From Novosphingobium sp. G106 (GTDB lineage: Bacteria; Pseudomonadota; Alphaproteobacteria; Sphingomonadales; Sphingomonadaceae): 64,000 nucleotides of DNA. Below are positions 26,822 through 35,349 of this stretch, piece by piece. Each line of letters begins with the position of its first letter. The first letter of the stretch is position 1. The stretch covers positions 3,596,001 to 3,660,000 of the forward strand of contig NZ_JAHOOZ010000001.1 in assembly GCF_019075875.1 (NCBI RefSeq), read 5' to 3'. Made by a program: the position numbers and the translations under genes. The notes under the pieces were generated by a model. The model was not told the origin of the DNA, searched no databases, and was given only the letters and a program-made list of their open reading frames with translations.

Positions 26822-27430
26822 CTAGCGTTCGGCACCGAAATTGAAGGCAGGCCGGACATAAGGCTTGCTGCCGCTTCCGAGGCCCGGCGGACTTGCGGGC
26901 ACCTCGTCCTTCAGCGTGAGGACAGTGTCAGGCCGCTCCGTTTCGCGATGCCAGAGCGATCCCGCCGGGCCATTCTGGCGCAGCAGGCCGATCGCAGCGT
27001 CGATCTCGGCCTGGTATTTGTCGATGCCGTCGAGCGCGGACCGGGCATCGGCCTCGGCTTGCCGGCGGCGCGTCTCTGCATCGGCGAATTCCGCCTCGAC
27101 GGCGCGCAGGTCCTGCTCGATCTCCGAGAGCGGACGAACGGAAAGATTTGCCATGATTGCATTCATGTCCATCTCCGGGGCGGATGCCTGGGGCGAAGGG
27201 CCGACCTTGGCCACTCGGGTGAGAGCCGCCAGGGAGTCGCCTATCGAAGTGCAGGCGTCGGCCGTGACGAGCGGCGCGTCGTCATCGACCGGCTCGATGC
27301 TGCCGGCGGTTTGAGACGTCGCGCCCCTGGCTTGACCCGCACTGACCTTGCGGTCCCTAGCAATCGTAGCCTTGATCGTATCCCGCATATCGTCGGCTTC
27401 AACTTTGCCGGTCTTATTCTCTTCAACCAC
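26822..27430 (-). CDS. Hypothetical coiled-coil protein
   Basis: I do not recognise this 202-residue protein. It has no signal peptide or membrane segment. The middle part (LSEIEQDLRAVEAEFADAET to AEIDAAIGLLRQ) has heptad-like spacing and should form a coiled coil; the C-terminal end is rich in Pro, Gly and Ser. The start is taken as GTG 27430 because GGGAGGG lies seven bases upstream; an extension to 27496 is possible. It sits between the Fis-type protein and the RTX gene on the same strand, which hints at a role linked to them. Confidence 0.6.
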   Translation of the reverse strand: MVEENKTGKVEADDMRDTIKATIARDRKVSAGQARGATSQTAGSIEPVDDDAPLVTADACTSIGDSLAALTRVAKVGPSPQASAPEMDMNAIMANLSVRPLSEIEQDLRAVEAEFADAETRRRQAEADARSALDGIDKYQAEIDAAIGLLRQNGPAGSLWHRETERPDTVLTLKDEVPASPPGLGSGSKPYVRPAFNFGAER

Positions 27431-27527
27431 CCAGCACCCTCCCAAAATGGGACAGAAATCCGCGCGGGACATTGAACAGCGCCGCTCCGGAGTCAACTCT
27501 GCGATTGCAGACGCGCCTATCTAACTG

Positions 27528-27545
27528 GCCAGAAAGCCTTCTGGC
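27528..27545 (-). terminator. Small hairpin after the Fis-type gene
   Basis: GCCAGAA, loop AGCC, TTCTGGC gives a seven-base perfect stem about 66 bases past the Fis-type stop codon and before the coiled-coil gene. It is a weak candidate. Confidence 0.35.
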
Positions 27546-27611
27546 TGAGACCAAGAGGCCTCCAGATCAGCAGGCGGAGGCTAGGCAGGTGATACCGCAA
27601 TGAAGCTGGGG

Positions 27612-27866
27612 TCAGCAGGAACTGCCGATCTGGGCCGTGTCGAGCTTCCGGTAAAGCGTGGAGCGGCCGATACCGAGACGGCGAGCGGCCTTGGACACGG
27701 ACCCGCCATAGATACTGACGGCAAGGTGGATTAGATCGGCCTCGATCTCCATCAGCGTGCGGACATTGCCATCGGGCGCCAGGATCATCACGCCCGATTT
27801 TTGAGTGGCGGTGACCGATGCCTCTGACACCGCCGCGAGTTCGTTATGCTTCACCGATCCAGCCAT
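27612..27866 (-). CDS. Small Fis-type helix-turn-helix DNA-binding protein
   Basis: The 84-residue protein ends in a classic Fis/NtrC C-terminal helix-turn-helix: GGSVSKAARRLGIGRSTLYR, the last 35 residues of many bacterial enhancer-binding proteins, here with no AAA+ or receiver domain. The N-terminal half may be a dimerisation helix. Its ATG follows a perfect GGAGG. It could act as a local nucleoid or transcription factor for the coiled-coil and RTX genes next to it. DNA binding is well supported by the motif; its targets are not known. Confidence 0.75.
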   Translation of the reverse strand: MAGSVKHNELAAVSEASVTATQKSGVMILAPDGNVRTLMEIEADLIHLAVSIYGGSVSKAARRLGIGRSTLYRKLDTAQIGSSC

Positions 27867-28065
27867 TTGGGCCTCCAAACGCGGAAAATTACGCCCCGAT
27901 CCCGCAGTACCAGGACCGGGGCGCTTGCGGTGACCGTGCCCGATTGCGGGGCAATGCAGGGGCTCGGTCATAGGCTGAACACGCACCGAAACGGCGAGTT
28001 CCGATGTTGGGAATTTTCAATGTGCACAACGCCGCGCCGCAGCGTCTTATGTGCGTGAGGGCTCT

Positions 28066-28215
28066 ATGCATCTGGTTGGAATGGGTTTCGCGGCTTTTGG
28101 GGTCTGCATCGCGATCTAAGCGGCGCTGGAGAGCGAAGTCGAGCATCTGGGCCGCCGAACGGCAATCGGGATTTTGGGAATATTGCTGTTTGTCCTGGGC
28201 ATCCTGATCATGTGA
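28066..28215 (+). pseudogene. Small two-helix membrane protein broken by an in-frame stop
   Basis: From ATG 28066 (GAGGG upstream) the frame reads MHLVGMGFAAFGVCIAI, then TAA at 28117-28119, and continues in the same frame as AALESEVEHLGRR and TAIGILGILLFVLGILIM to TGA 28215. Without the stop this is a 49-residue protein with two hydrophobic helices joined by a charged turn, a shape common for small stress or membrane proteins. The intact frame on both sides of one stop codon suggests a recently inactivated gene or a base-call error. The family is not recognised. Confidence 0.4.
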
Positions 28216-28220
28216 CAACT

Positions 28221-28252
28221 AAAAAGGCGCGCCGCATTGAAGCGACGCGCCT
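28221..28252 (-). terminator. Rho-independent terminator of the GlsB-like gene
   Basis: On the minus strand GGCGCGTCGC, loop TTCAAT, GCGGCGCGCC (one G-U pair) is followed directly by TTTTT. It is 49 bases after the stop codon. Confidence 0.8.
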
Positions 28253-28300
28253 TCCGGGGATGCTGCAAGCCGCGCGTGCCGGCAGCTTGCAACTCCGACT

Positions 28301-28570
28301 TTAACGCATCGAACCGCGACGGAAGAGGTTCACGATCGCGAGCAGGACGACGGCGCCGAGGAACGATACCAGCAGCGACGAAGCGTTGAAGCTTCCCGAC
28401 ATGATATTGCCGCCGCCGATCAGCGGATTGAGCACGACACCGGCAAGAATCGCGCCGACGATGCCCACGACGATGTTGAGCAGGATGCCCTGCTGCGCGT
28501 CGGTGCGCATGACCATGCTGGCGAGCCAGCCAATGACGCCGCCGACGACGAGAAGAATGATAAGGCCCAT
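28301..28570 (-). CDS. GlsB/YeaQ/YmgE family stress-response membrane protein
   Basis: The 89-residue integral membrane protein has three Gly-rich hydrophobic segments. Family marks are MGLIILLVVGGVIGWLAS at the start and LLNIVVGIVGAILAGVV in the middle, the usual transglycosylase-associated protein pattern. Members rise under acid or envelope stress; the molecular role is unclear. The gene is followed by a strong terminator and lies 74 bases downstream of the frameshifted SDR gene on the same strand. Confidence 0.9.
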   Translation of the reverse strand: MGLIILLVVGGVIGWLASMVMRTDAQQGILLNIVVGIVGAILAGVVLNPLIGGGNIMSGSFNASSLLVSFLGAVVLLAIVNLFRRGSMR

Positions 28571-28644
28571 GACAGTCTCTCCAATTATCTGACCGATAAA
28601 TGGCTGAGCGGTCTCTTTTGTTCCCGGATCCGGCGCCCCTTCGA

Positions 28645-29402
28645 TTACTTCAGGACATAGCCGCCATCGGCCGCCAGCGTATGGCCGACGACGAACGAAG
28701 CGGCGGGTGAGCAAAGCCAGAGCACGGCCTCCGCGACCTCTTCCGGTTCGGCGATGCGCCCCAGCGGAACCCGCGCGGACCGCCGCGCGACGTGGCTCGC
28801 GTCCTCCGCGGCGACCTTGCGAAGCGCCGGCGTCCACATCGGGCCGGGTGCGACGGCGTTGACCCGGATTCCCTGCGTCGCATACTCGACCGCGGCCACC
28901 TTGGTCATCGAATAGACCGCCTGTTTCGCGGCAAGATACCAGGAGAGACCCGGCTCGGCGGAATAGTGGTTGCCCGAGCCGATATTTACGATCGCACCGC
29001 CGCCCCGCTCCAGCATCGCCGCGATCTCGTACTTCATGCAGAGGAACACGCCGGTCATGTTGACCGCCATGACGGCATCCCAGTCTTCGGGATCGATCTC
29101 GGCCAACGGCCTGACTCCGAGACTGCGCATCGCATTGTTCACAGCGAAGTCCAGCCCGCCGAAGCGATCCTTGGCAAACTCGATCATGGCGCGCGCATCG
29201 GCGGCTTTGCCGACATCGGCCCGGACGAACGCCGCTTCCACCCCAGCGCACCGATCTCCGCGGCCGCGTCTTCGCCGGCGGCCGCATCGATGTCGGCAAT
29301 CAAGACATTGGCGCCCTCGCGCGCGAAAAGCCGGGCGCAGGCCCTGCCCAAACCGCCGCCCGCGCCGGTGATCAGACATACCTTGCCTTCGAGCTGTCGC
29401 AT
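28645..29402 (-). pseudogene. Short-chain dehydrogenase, one-base frameshift near codon 53
   Basis: The reading starts at ATG 29402 (AAGGA upstream) with MRQLEGKVCLITGAGGGLGR, a normal SDR cofactor motif. At the C run 29241-29244 (GGGG in the gene) one base is missing: adding a G would join IGALG to VEAAFVRADVG and continue to the end at 28645. Downstream parts are fully conserved: NNAMRSLG, NIGSGNHYSAEPGLSWYLAAK (Ser, Tyr, Lys) and the C-terminal AADGGYVLK. The restored protein would be about 252 residues. A second SDR follows the same strand just upstream. Recent inactivation or an assembly error is equally possible. Confidence 0.8.
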
Positions 29403-29431
29403 CGTTCGATCCTTTCCCAACACGTCCGCGG

Positions 29432-30253
29432 TCAATTGACCGATTGCACCTGGCCTCCATCGATCCGGTAGTTCGCGCCATTCACGAAGCCGGAATGCGG
29501 GCTGGCGAGGAAGGCAACAAGCGTCCCGACCTCATCGGGCCGGCCATAGCGCACCGACGAGCAGGCGAAGAGCCCCAGGTCCATGAAGGCCCGTTCGCGC
29601 GCGTCGAGATCGTCGGGCCAGTCCTTCGCATCGCCGATCGACTTGAGCGTGCCCTCGAACATCTTCGTGCGCGTGCAACCCGGGCTGACCGTGTTCACGG
29701 TCACGCCCGAACGGGCGAGATCGACCGACAGGCTGACGGTCAGGTTGTTGACCGCCGCCTTCGCCGCGCAATAGGCCGCGGCCTGGGGCGTCGGCTGGCT
29801 TCCGCCGCCGCTCGAAATATTGATCACGCGGCCCCAGCCCCGCTCGCGCATCGCCGGAACGAAAGCGTGGATCATCCGGACCGGCGCGATCAGGTTCTGC
29901 TGCATGGCGCCGGCCCAGACTTCGGGCGTGTCGTTGAACCAGCCGTTCAGCCCGCCGCCCGCAGCCTCGTTGCCGCCGATATTGTTGACCAGGATGTCGA
30001 CCCCGCCGAGGCTTTCGTGCACGCTGGCGATGACCGCATCAGCGCCGTCCTGCGTCGCGAGATCGCCCAGTACGGCATGTGCCGTGCCGCCCGCGGCGCG
30101 GACCGCCTCGACGGTCTCGTTCGTCCGCTTCGCGTTGCGGCCATGCACCGCTACGGCGACGCCCTCTCCGGCAAGGACCTGGGCGATGGCGCGGCCGATC
30201 CCCGAGCTGCTTCCCGTAACGAGCGCGCGCTTGCCGCTCAACTGCAGATCCAT
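29432..30253 (-). CDS. Short-chain dehydrogenase/reductase
   Basis: The 273-residue classical SDR has TGSSSGIGRA for cofactor binding, NNIGGN for the NNAG position, the catalytic Ser in NISSGGGSQ and YCAAK. The long insert around DAKDWPDDLDARERAFMDLG near the substrate loop suggests a larger substrate than usual. ATG 30253 is behind AGGGAGAG. It is first of a pair with the frameshifted SDR (29-base gap) and is divergent from the response regulator. Confidence 0.9.
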   Translation of the reverse strand: MDLQLSGKRALVTGSSSGIGRAIAQVLAGEGVAVAVHGRNAKRTNETVEAVRAAGGTAHAVLGDLATQDGADAVIASVHESLGGVDILVNNIGGNEAAGGGLNGWFNDTPEVWAGAMQQNLIAPVRMIHAFVPAMRERGWGRVINISSGGGSQPTPQAAAYCAAKAAVNNLTVSLSVDLARSGVTVNTVSPGCTRTKMFEGTLKSIGDAKDWPDDLDARERAFMDLGLFACSSVRYGRPDEVGTLVAFLASPHSGFVNGANYRIDGGQVQSVN

Positions 30254-30431
30254 AAGCTCTCCCTCAGGTTCGGACGGTCGGCAATGCCGGCTCTCCGCTT
30301 GCGCTACACGATAGCGCGCCAGGCCTGCCGCACCAAACGGCCTTCTGATCATCGAGAATCGAAGCACCGGTTGAGGCTTTTTGGCTGTTCACGCGTTTCA
30401 TATTGGCGCACGAGACCTGCGCGGAGGCGCC

Positions 30432-30797
30432 ATGAAGACTCTGAACCACGAGCGCATACTCATTCTCGAGGAACAGCCGGCGATCGGCCAGCTTGTCGTC
30501 GGCATGCTCGACGCCATGAATGGCCGGGTGATAGGCCCTGCCGAACGCCTGCCCGAGGCGCTCGCTCTGTTGGCTGAAAACGAGGTCGATGCCGCGATCC
30601 TCGATGTGAAGATCGAAGGTCAACCGAGCTCATCTGTGGCGGACGAGTTGATCCGGCGAGGGATTCCCTTTGCATTCGCGAGCGCGAACCCTGCGGAAGA
30701 ACTCGCCCGCCACTATCCGGGCGTCCCGCTCATCACCAAGCCGTTTTCATCGGAGCATCTCGAACAGGTGCTGGAAGGCCTCCTGGCCTCCAACTGA
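30432..30797 (+). CDS. Single-domain response regulator (receiver only)
   Basis: The 121-residue protein consists only of a CheY-like receiver: Glu13-Glu14 in LILEEQPA at the acidic pocket, phospho-acceptor Asp58 in AAILDVKI, Ser84 in the Thr/Ser switch place and Lys103 in LITKPF. There is no output domain. The pocket uses Glu-Glu rather than Asp-Asp, which may alter metal binding. GGAGG precedes the ATG. An HWE-type histidine kinase lies at 62931 but is too distant to assign as a partner. Confidence 0.85.
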   Translation: MKTLNHERILILEEQPAIGQLVVGMLDAMNGRVIGPAERLPEALALLAENEVDAAILDVKIEGQPSSSVADELIRRGIPFAFASANPAEELARHYPGVPLITKPFSSEHLEQVLEGLLASN

Positions 30798-30800
30798 CGC

Positions 30801-33800
30801 TCAGGCTGCGAGGCTTGGGATCACGACGATCCCCGGTCGCGCGATGTGCTCGGCCGCTTCGATGGCCTCGGGCTTGGGCGCGGCATCGTCCATCATCACC
30901 TGGCCGCTGCGTTCGAGCTTGCCCCAGCCCACCCGCGGTCCTCCAAGCGCGGCGAAGACAGCCTTGAGCACGACGGCATAGAGCAACTGGCGATAGCCGA
31001 AGCGCTGGAGCAGCAGGCGCAGCGCGGGGAAGTGCTTCTCGCGCCCGTCGAGGCGATAGGCGATCCACCCGCAGGCGAGGTCGATCGCGGTGAAAGCCGA
31101 CCAGAAGCCGAGGATCGTCAGCACGTCTCCGCGCATCGCACCGAAACCGTGGTTGAGCAGGCGCAGGCCCGTGTCGACCAGGCTGGCGACGAGCGCGAGA
31201 TCGATGATCGGCGAGATCAGGCTGAAGCCGATCTGGAACAGCCAGGCCTGCGGCATGCCGAAGCGCGCGAGGCCGCGAGGCTGGCCCGAGACCAGCGCGG
31301 CACGGTGCTTCCACAGGCACTGGAGCGTGCCAAAGGCCCAGCGATAGCGCTGCTTGAACAGCGCGCGAAAGGTCTCGGGCGCTTCGGTCCAAGCGATCGC
31401 ATCGACATCGCAGGCGACCTTCCAGCCGGCTCGCTGGATCGCGATGGTCAGGTCCTGATCCTCGGCCAGCGTATCGGCCGGATAGCCGCCGACCATATCC
31501 AGCGCAGTGCGGCGCCAGGCGCCGACCGCGCCGGGGACGACGGTGATCGCGTCGAGCGCGGACAGTGCGCGACGCTCCAGCCCCTGTGCGGTGATATATT
31601 CGACCGCCTGCCAGCGCGTGACGAGATTGATCCGGTTGCCGATCTTGGCGTTGCCCGCGACCGCGCCGATCGCCGGATCGGCGAACCAGCGCGCGAGCTT
31701 GGCGATCGTGTCGGGCTCGAACTGGGTATCGGCATCGAGCGCGATGACGACGTCGCCCTTGGCGATCCTGAGGCCGTGATTGAGCGCGCGTGCCTTGCCG
31801 CCGTTCTCGATCGTCAGCAACGTGACGCGCGGATCGATGCCGAAAGCGCGGCGGACAATCGCCGATGTCTGGTCGGCCGAGCCGTCGTCGATGACGATCA
31901 CCTCGACGCGCGGCCCCTGGCTCTGGAGAATGCGGCGCACCGAGGTTTCGATCACCATTTCCTCGTTGAAGGCGGGGATCAGCACGGAAACGAAACTCGG
32001 CACGAGATGCGCGGGCGGATTGGGCGCGCTGTGCCGGCAGGCAGCGCGGCAGGCGAGCACGGTGAGGACGACGGCGCGGGTAATGCCCAGCGCTATGGCG
32101 ATCAGGAAAAGCACGCCGAGGAACTTGCCGCCGCCCGAAAGCCCGGCGAACAGCGTGCCCGCACCGTCGGCGACGACCTGCTGCGTGCCTTTGAGCGGCG
32201 GCATGACGGCATCGCGGTCGAGCCCGGCCAGGCGCGAGACTGTGACGAAGTCGTAACCGCGCGCGCGCAGTTCGCGGATGATTTCGGGCAGCGCGGCGAT
32301 CGTGGCGCTGCGGTCGCCGCCGCTGTCGTGCAGCAGCACGATCTGGGTCGAGCGCTGGGCATTGCCCGATTCGACCTGCGCCACGGTCTTGGCGACGATC
32401 GAGCGCGCGTCGGTCTGGGTCCAGTCGAGCGGATCGACGTTCAGGCCGACCGAGAGATAGCCCATGTCCGCGGCGACGCGCGCCGAGCGCAGTTCGGCCT
32501 GCGTGCTGGGCTCGGCGTCGCCCAGATAGGGCGCGCGAAACAGGCGCATCGAGCGGCCGGTATAGCTCTCGACGAGTCGCTGTGTGGTGTTGAGCTCGAG
32601 CTGAATCGCGGCTTCGGGCAGGCGGTCGAGATCGGCGTGAGTGGTCGAATGGTTGCCGAGCTCCGAGCCCTCGTCGATGATCCGGCGCAGCAGCGCGGGT
32701 TCGCCCAGGGCATTCACTCCGGTGACGAAGAAGGTCGCCGGCGCTTTCGCGCGCTTGAGGATGTCGAGAATCTGTGGCGTCCAGCGCGTATCGGGGCCGT
32801 CGTCGAAAGTGAGTGCGACGAGGCGGCGATTGTGGCCGGCGCGCTGGACCAGGTTGGCAGTGGGCAGCGCATCATAGCTGGCGCTGCGGATCAGGCTGTC
32901 GCTGCCGGGGACTGCCTCGCGCCTGCCGGGCTGCGCCGCGCTGGCGAGACGCAGGACCTCGCCATTGCCGATCAGTTCGACGGTGTCCTGACTAGGCAGG
33001 TGCTCGATCTGCGGGGCGCTGCCCTGCGGCGCGGCGAGCGCGGCCCAGAAGCCGGGGTCCTCGCTACCGAGGCGCCAGAGCGCGACGCCGCCCGCGCCGA
33101 GCTGACGGGCGACCTGGAGCTGATTCCAGCTCGCAATCGCGTCGAGCATCCAGACCTGATGGCGGACGCCGTTCTCCTCGTAGGCGAAATGGCTGTTGCC
33201 GGTCGCCGGATCGAAAGCCGGGCGGACGCCTGCGGCCACGGCCTTTTCCCAGGCCTGCGGCACGGTGGCGGGCGCGGCCCTGCCGGTGCCCCAGTCATAG
33301 GCATAGTTGCCCAGCGCAACGATTGCCTTGTCCGGCCCGATCTCTTTCACCGCCGCCGCAACAGTCTGCGCGAACCACGGCTGCGAGGCGATCGGGCCCG
33401 GCTCACCGCCCGGCCAGTGCTCGTCGTAGGCCATGAGGAAGATGCGATCGGTAACCGCGGCATAGGCGGCGAGGTCCCAGGTGCTATCGGCGACCGGTGC
33501 GGCGATGGTCACGAGCAGGCCGCGCTTGGCGAAACGCCCGTGGATCTCCCCAAGGAAGGCACGATAACCGCCGTGCGCGCTCGTCGGCAGGTCTTCGATG
33601 TCGAGGACGATGCCCGCCGCACTTTCGCTGGCGACGGTCTTCTCGATCTGGGCGATGAACCGCCGCCGCGCCGCCGGATCGGCAAACAGCCGCTCGCTGT
33701 TGCGACCCTCCCAATGCCCCTCGCCGTCGACGTTCTGGATCATCAGGAGGAGCTTGGCCCTGCCCTGGCCGTCGAGAATCTGGCGAAGATGGTCGTCGCG

Positions 33801-34208
33801 CTCGAAGCTCCAAGTATGACCGGGCCCGTGCACCGTCGCGAGGCCGGCGGCGACCCAATCGAGATCGCCGACATGAGCGGCGAGCGAGGCCTGCCCGGCC
33901 TCGTCCCACGGCATGTAGAAGCCGTAGCGCTCGGCCTTCGCCGAGCCAGTCCCCACCGGCGTCGCGGCATGGGCGGGGAGCCACGCACCAGGCTTGGAAT
34001 CCGAGATGGCGTCCGACGTCGCGACCGACTTCAGTTGCTCGGTCTTCGGGAAGTCGGAAAAGCTCGGCGCAGCTCGGCGTTCGAGGAACAGAACCTCGGC
34101 GAGCAAGATCGCAGCGGCAAGAACCGCGGCAATGCCGATAAACCAAACCGCCGTGCGGACGCGCACCGCGCGCCGACCGCTCGGGTCGTGAAAAATCTGG
34201 AAGTCCAC
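30801..34208 (-). CDS. Fusion of GH18-like domain, polysaccharide deacetylase and family 2 glycosyltransferase
   Basis: The 1135-residue membrane protein joins three carbohydrate activities. After a first transmembrane helix (about 18-41), residues 90-395 resemble glycoside hydrolase 18 with IVLDIEDLP (Glu205 candidate). Residues 460-665 form a NodB deacetylase with TFDDGPD (Asp469-470) and GNHSTTH (His520, His524). Residues 740-960 form a GT2 domain with VIDDGSADQT, ALDADT, AEDQD and the QRYRW motif, then C-terminal membrane helices. The order suggests synthesis, deacetylation and trimming of an extracellular N-acetylhexosamine polymer. The start is GTG with a weak GGCGGG upstream. Confidence 0.88.
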   Translation of the reverse strand: MDFQIFHDPSGRRAVRVRTAVWFIGIAAVLAAAILLAEVLFLERRAAPSFSDFPKTEQLKSVATSDAISDSKPGAWLPAHAATPVGTGSAKAERYGFYMPWDEAGQASLAAHVGDLDWVAAGLATVHGPGHTWSFERDDHLRQILDGQGRAKLLLMIQNVDGEGHWEGRNSERLFADPAARRRFIAQIEKTVASESAAGIVLDIEDLPTSAHGGYRAFLGEIHGRFAKRGLLVTIAAPVADSTWDLAAYAAVTDRIFLMAYDEHWPGGEPGPIASQPWFAQTVAAAVKEIGPDKAIVALGNYAYDWGTGRAAPATVPQAWEKAVAAGVRPAFDPATGNSHFAYEENGVRHQVWMLDAIASWNQLQVARQLGAGGVALWRLGSEDPGFWAALAAPQGSAPQIEHLPSQDTVELIGNGEVLRLASAAQPGRREAVPGSDSLIRSASYDALPTANLVQRAGHNRRLVALTFDDGPDTRWTPQILDILKRAKAPATFFVTGVNALGEPALLRRIIDEGSELGNHSTTHADLDRLPEAAIQLELNTTQRLVESYTGRSMRLFRAPYLGDAEPSTQAELRSARVAADMGYLSVGLNVDPLDWTQTDARSIVAKTVAQVESGNAQRSTQIVLLHDSGGDRSATIAALPEIIRELRARGYDFVTVSRLAGLDRDAVMPPLKGTQQVVADGAGTLFAGLSGGGKFLGVLFLIAIALGITRAVVLTVLACRAACRHSAPNPPAHLVPSFVSVLIPAFNEEMVIETSVRRILQSQGPRVEVIVIDDGSADQTSAIVRRAFGIDPRVTLLTIENGGKARALNHGLRIAKGDVVIALDADTQFEPDTIAKLARWFADPAIGAVAGNAKIGNRINLVTRWQAVEYITAQGLERRALSALDAITVVPGAVGAWRRTALDMVGGYPADTLAEDQDLTIAIQRAGWKVACDVDAIAWTEAPETFRALFKQRYRWAFGTLQCLWKHRAALVSGQPRGLARFGMPQAWLFQIGFSLISPIIDLALVASLVDTGLRLLNHGFGAMRGDVLTILGFWSAFTAIDLACGWIAYRLDGREKHFPALRLLLQRFGYRQLLYAVVLKAVFAALGGPRVGWGKLERSGQVMMDDAAPKPEAIEAAEHIARPGIVVIPSLAA

Positions 34209-34309
34209 ACGCCCGCCGCTGCTGGTTCGATACGAGCCGCGCCCTAGGCAATATTGGCTAATGATCCCTTAACCATGACCGTATGAAGGTACCGAAATTG
34301 GCGGAAAAC

Positions 34310-34639
34310 CTAGGCTCCCGCAATCTCGTGCTGCGCATAGAAGCGCAGGCTGGTCACCGAATGATCGATCGAATCCGTCATCGTCATCTGGCCCGCCGCC
34401 TGCCGCTTGCCCATTTCGACGAGGATGTCGGACGGGTTTTCGACTTCGATCTCGTAGACAGCCAGATAGGGCGCGAAGTCGGGTCCCATGCCAACGGGCG
34501 TGCTCTCGAACCGGCGGCCGGAGATCACGCCGGGGATCGCGCAGATTTCCGGATAGTGGACGGTGTCGTACCACTGGTTGAATTCCGCCTCGCGGCCCGG
34601 CAGCGCCTTCGAATAGGCGACCATCGCGTACTTGCCCAT
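34310..34639 (-). CDS. Small dimeric alpha-beta barrel (EthD-like) protein
   Basis: The 109-residue protein begins at ATG 34639 behind AGAGG and reads GKYAMVAYSKALPGREAEFN, then WYDTVHYPEICAIPGV. The WYDTVHxPE pattern is characteristic of EthD and related ferredoxin-like barrel proteins that are catabolic accessories or monooxygenase-like enzymes. It lies 16 bases after the M23 peptidase gene on the same strand. A role in degradation is inferred from the family only. Confidence 0.65.
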   Translation of the reverse strand: MGKYAMVAYSKALPGREAEFNQWYDTVHYPEICAIPGVISGRRFESTPVGMGPDFAPYLAVYEIEVENPSDILVEMGKRQAAGQMTMTDSIDHSVTSLRFYAQHEIAGA

Positions 34640-34655
34640 CAAACCTCTCCGCTGA

Positions 34656-35303
34656 TCATTTCCGGCCCATGTAGTTCATTGGATTGACCGGCCGGCCATT
34701 GAGCCGGGTCTCGTAATGCAGGTGGGGTCCGGTCGAAAGGCCGGTCGAGCCAACGAGGCCGATCAACTCGCCCTTACGCACGCGCTGCCCCGCGACGACG
34801 TTGAGCCGCGACAGGTGGCCGAAGCGGGTTTCCATGCCACCCGCGTGCTCGATCGAAATCGACAGGCCATAGCCGCCGCGGATGCCCGCCGAGCCGACGA
34901 TACCGTCTGCCGTCGCATAGACCGGCGTGCCCCTGGGAGCCGCAAGATCGACGCCGAGGTGCAGCCGCTCCACCCCCAGCAAGGGATGCTCCCGCATGCC
35001 GAACCCGCTGGTCAGCACCCCGCCGCCAACCGAGCGGCGTGTAGCTTCGGATGTCGCGGCCAGGGCGCGGCGGTTCGGGCTCGCGCGCATGGCCGGAGCG
35101 AGCGTGGAACCGTGGTCGGCCGCCTTCCACGACTTGAACAGCTTGGCGAAGGCCGCAGCGTCCTGTTCTTCTCCCTGCGGCGCCGGCACCTTCGCCTCGG
35201 GCACCACTTCGGCAGAAGCCACGGCCGGCGCGAGAAGCGCGCCGAGAACCACGAATTTCGTCAATCGAGCGACCAAAGGCACCAGCAAAGTCTCGTCCAG
35301 CAT
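34656..35303 (-). CDS. M23 family (LytM) peptidase, exported
   Basis: The 215-residue protein has a signal peptide (FVVLGALLAPAVASA) and an M23 domain: HLGVDLAAP (His115, Asp119), GHLS (His163) and PHLHYE (His194, His196), the zinc ligands and catalytic residues. It should cleave peptidoglycan crosslinks, or serve as a regulator or a processing enzyme of the envelope. It is followed closely by the EthD-like gene. No long coiled coil of the EnvC type is present. Confidence 0.88.
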   Translation of the reverse strand: MLDETLLVPLVARLTKFVVLGALLAPAVASAEVVPEAKVPAPQGEEQDAAAFAKLFKSWKAADHGSTLAPAMRASPNRRALAATSEATRRSVGGGVLTSGFGMREHPLLGVERLHLGVDLAAPRGTPVYATADGIVGSAGIRGGYGLSISIEHAGGMETRFGHLSRLNVVAGQRVRKGELIGLVGSTGLSTGPHLHYETRLNGRPVNPMNYMGRK

Positions 35304-35349
35304 GCAGCTTCGCGGGCCGATCTAGCCTGCCCGGCGCAATTCGAAAAGC

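Noticed and set aside
30846-34247. A 1133-codon open frame on the plus strand
   Set aside because: It is the antisense of the GH18/deacetylase/GT2 fusion, whose motifs are all on the minus strand. Very high Arg, Gly and Asp content marks a shadow frame.
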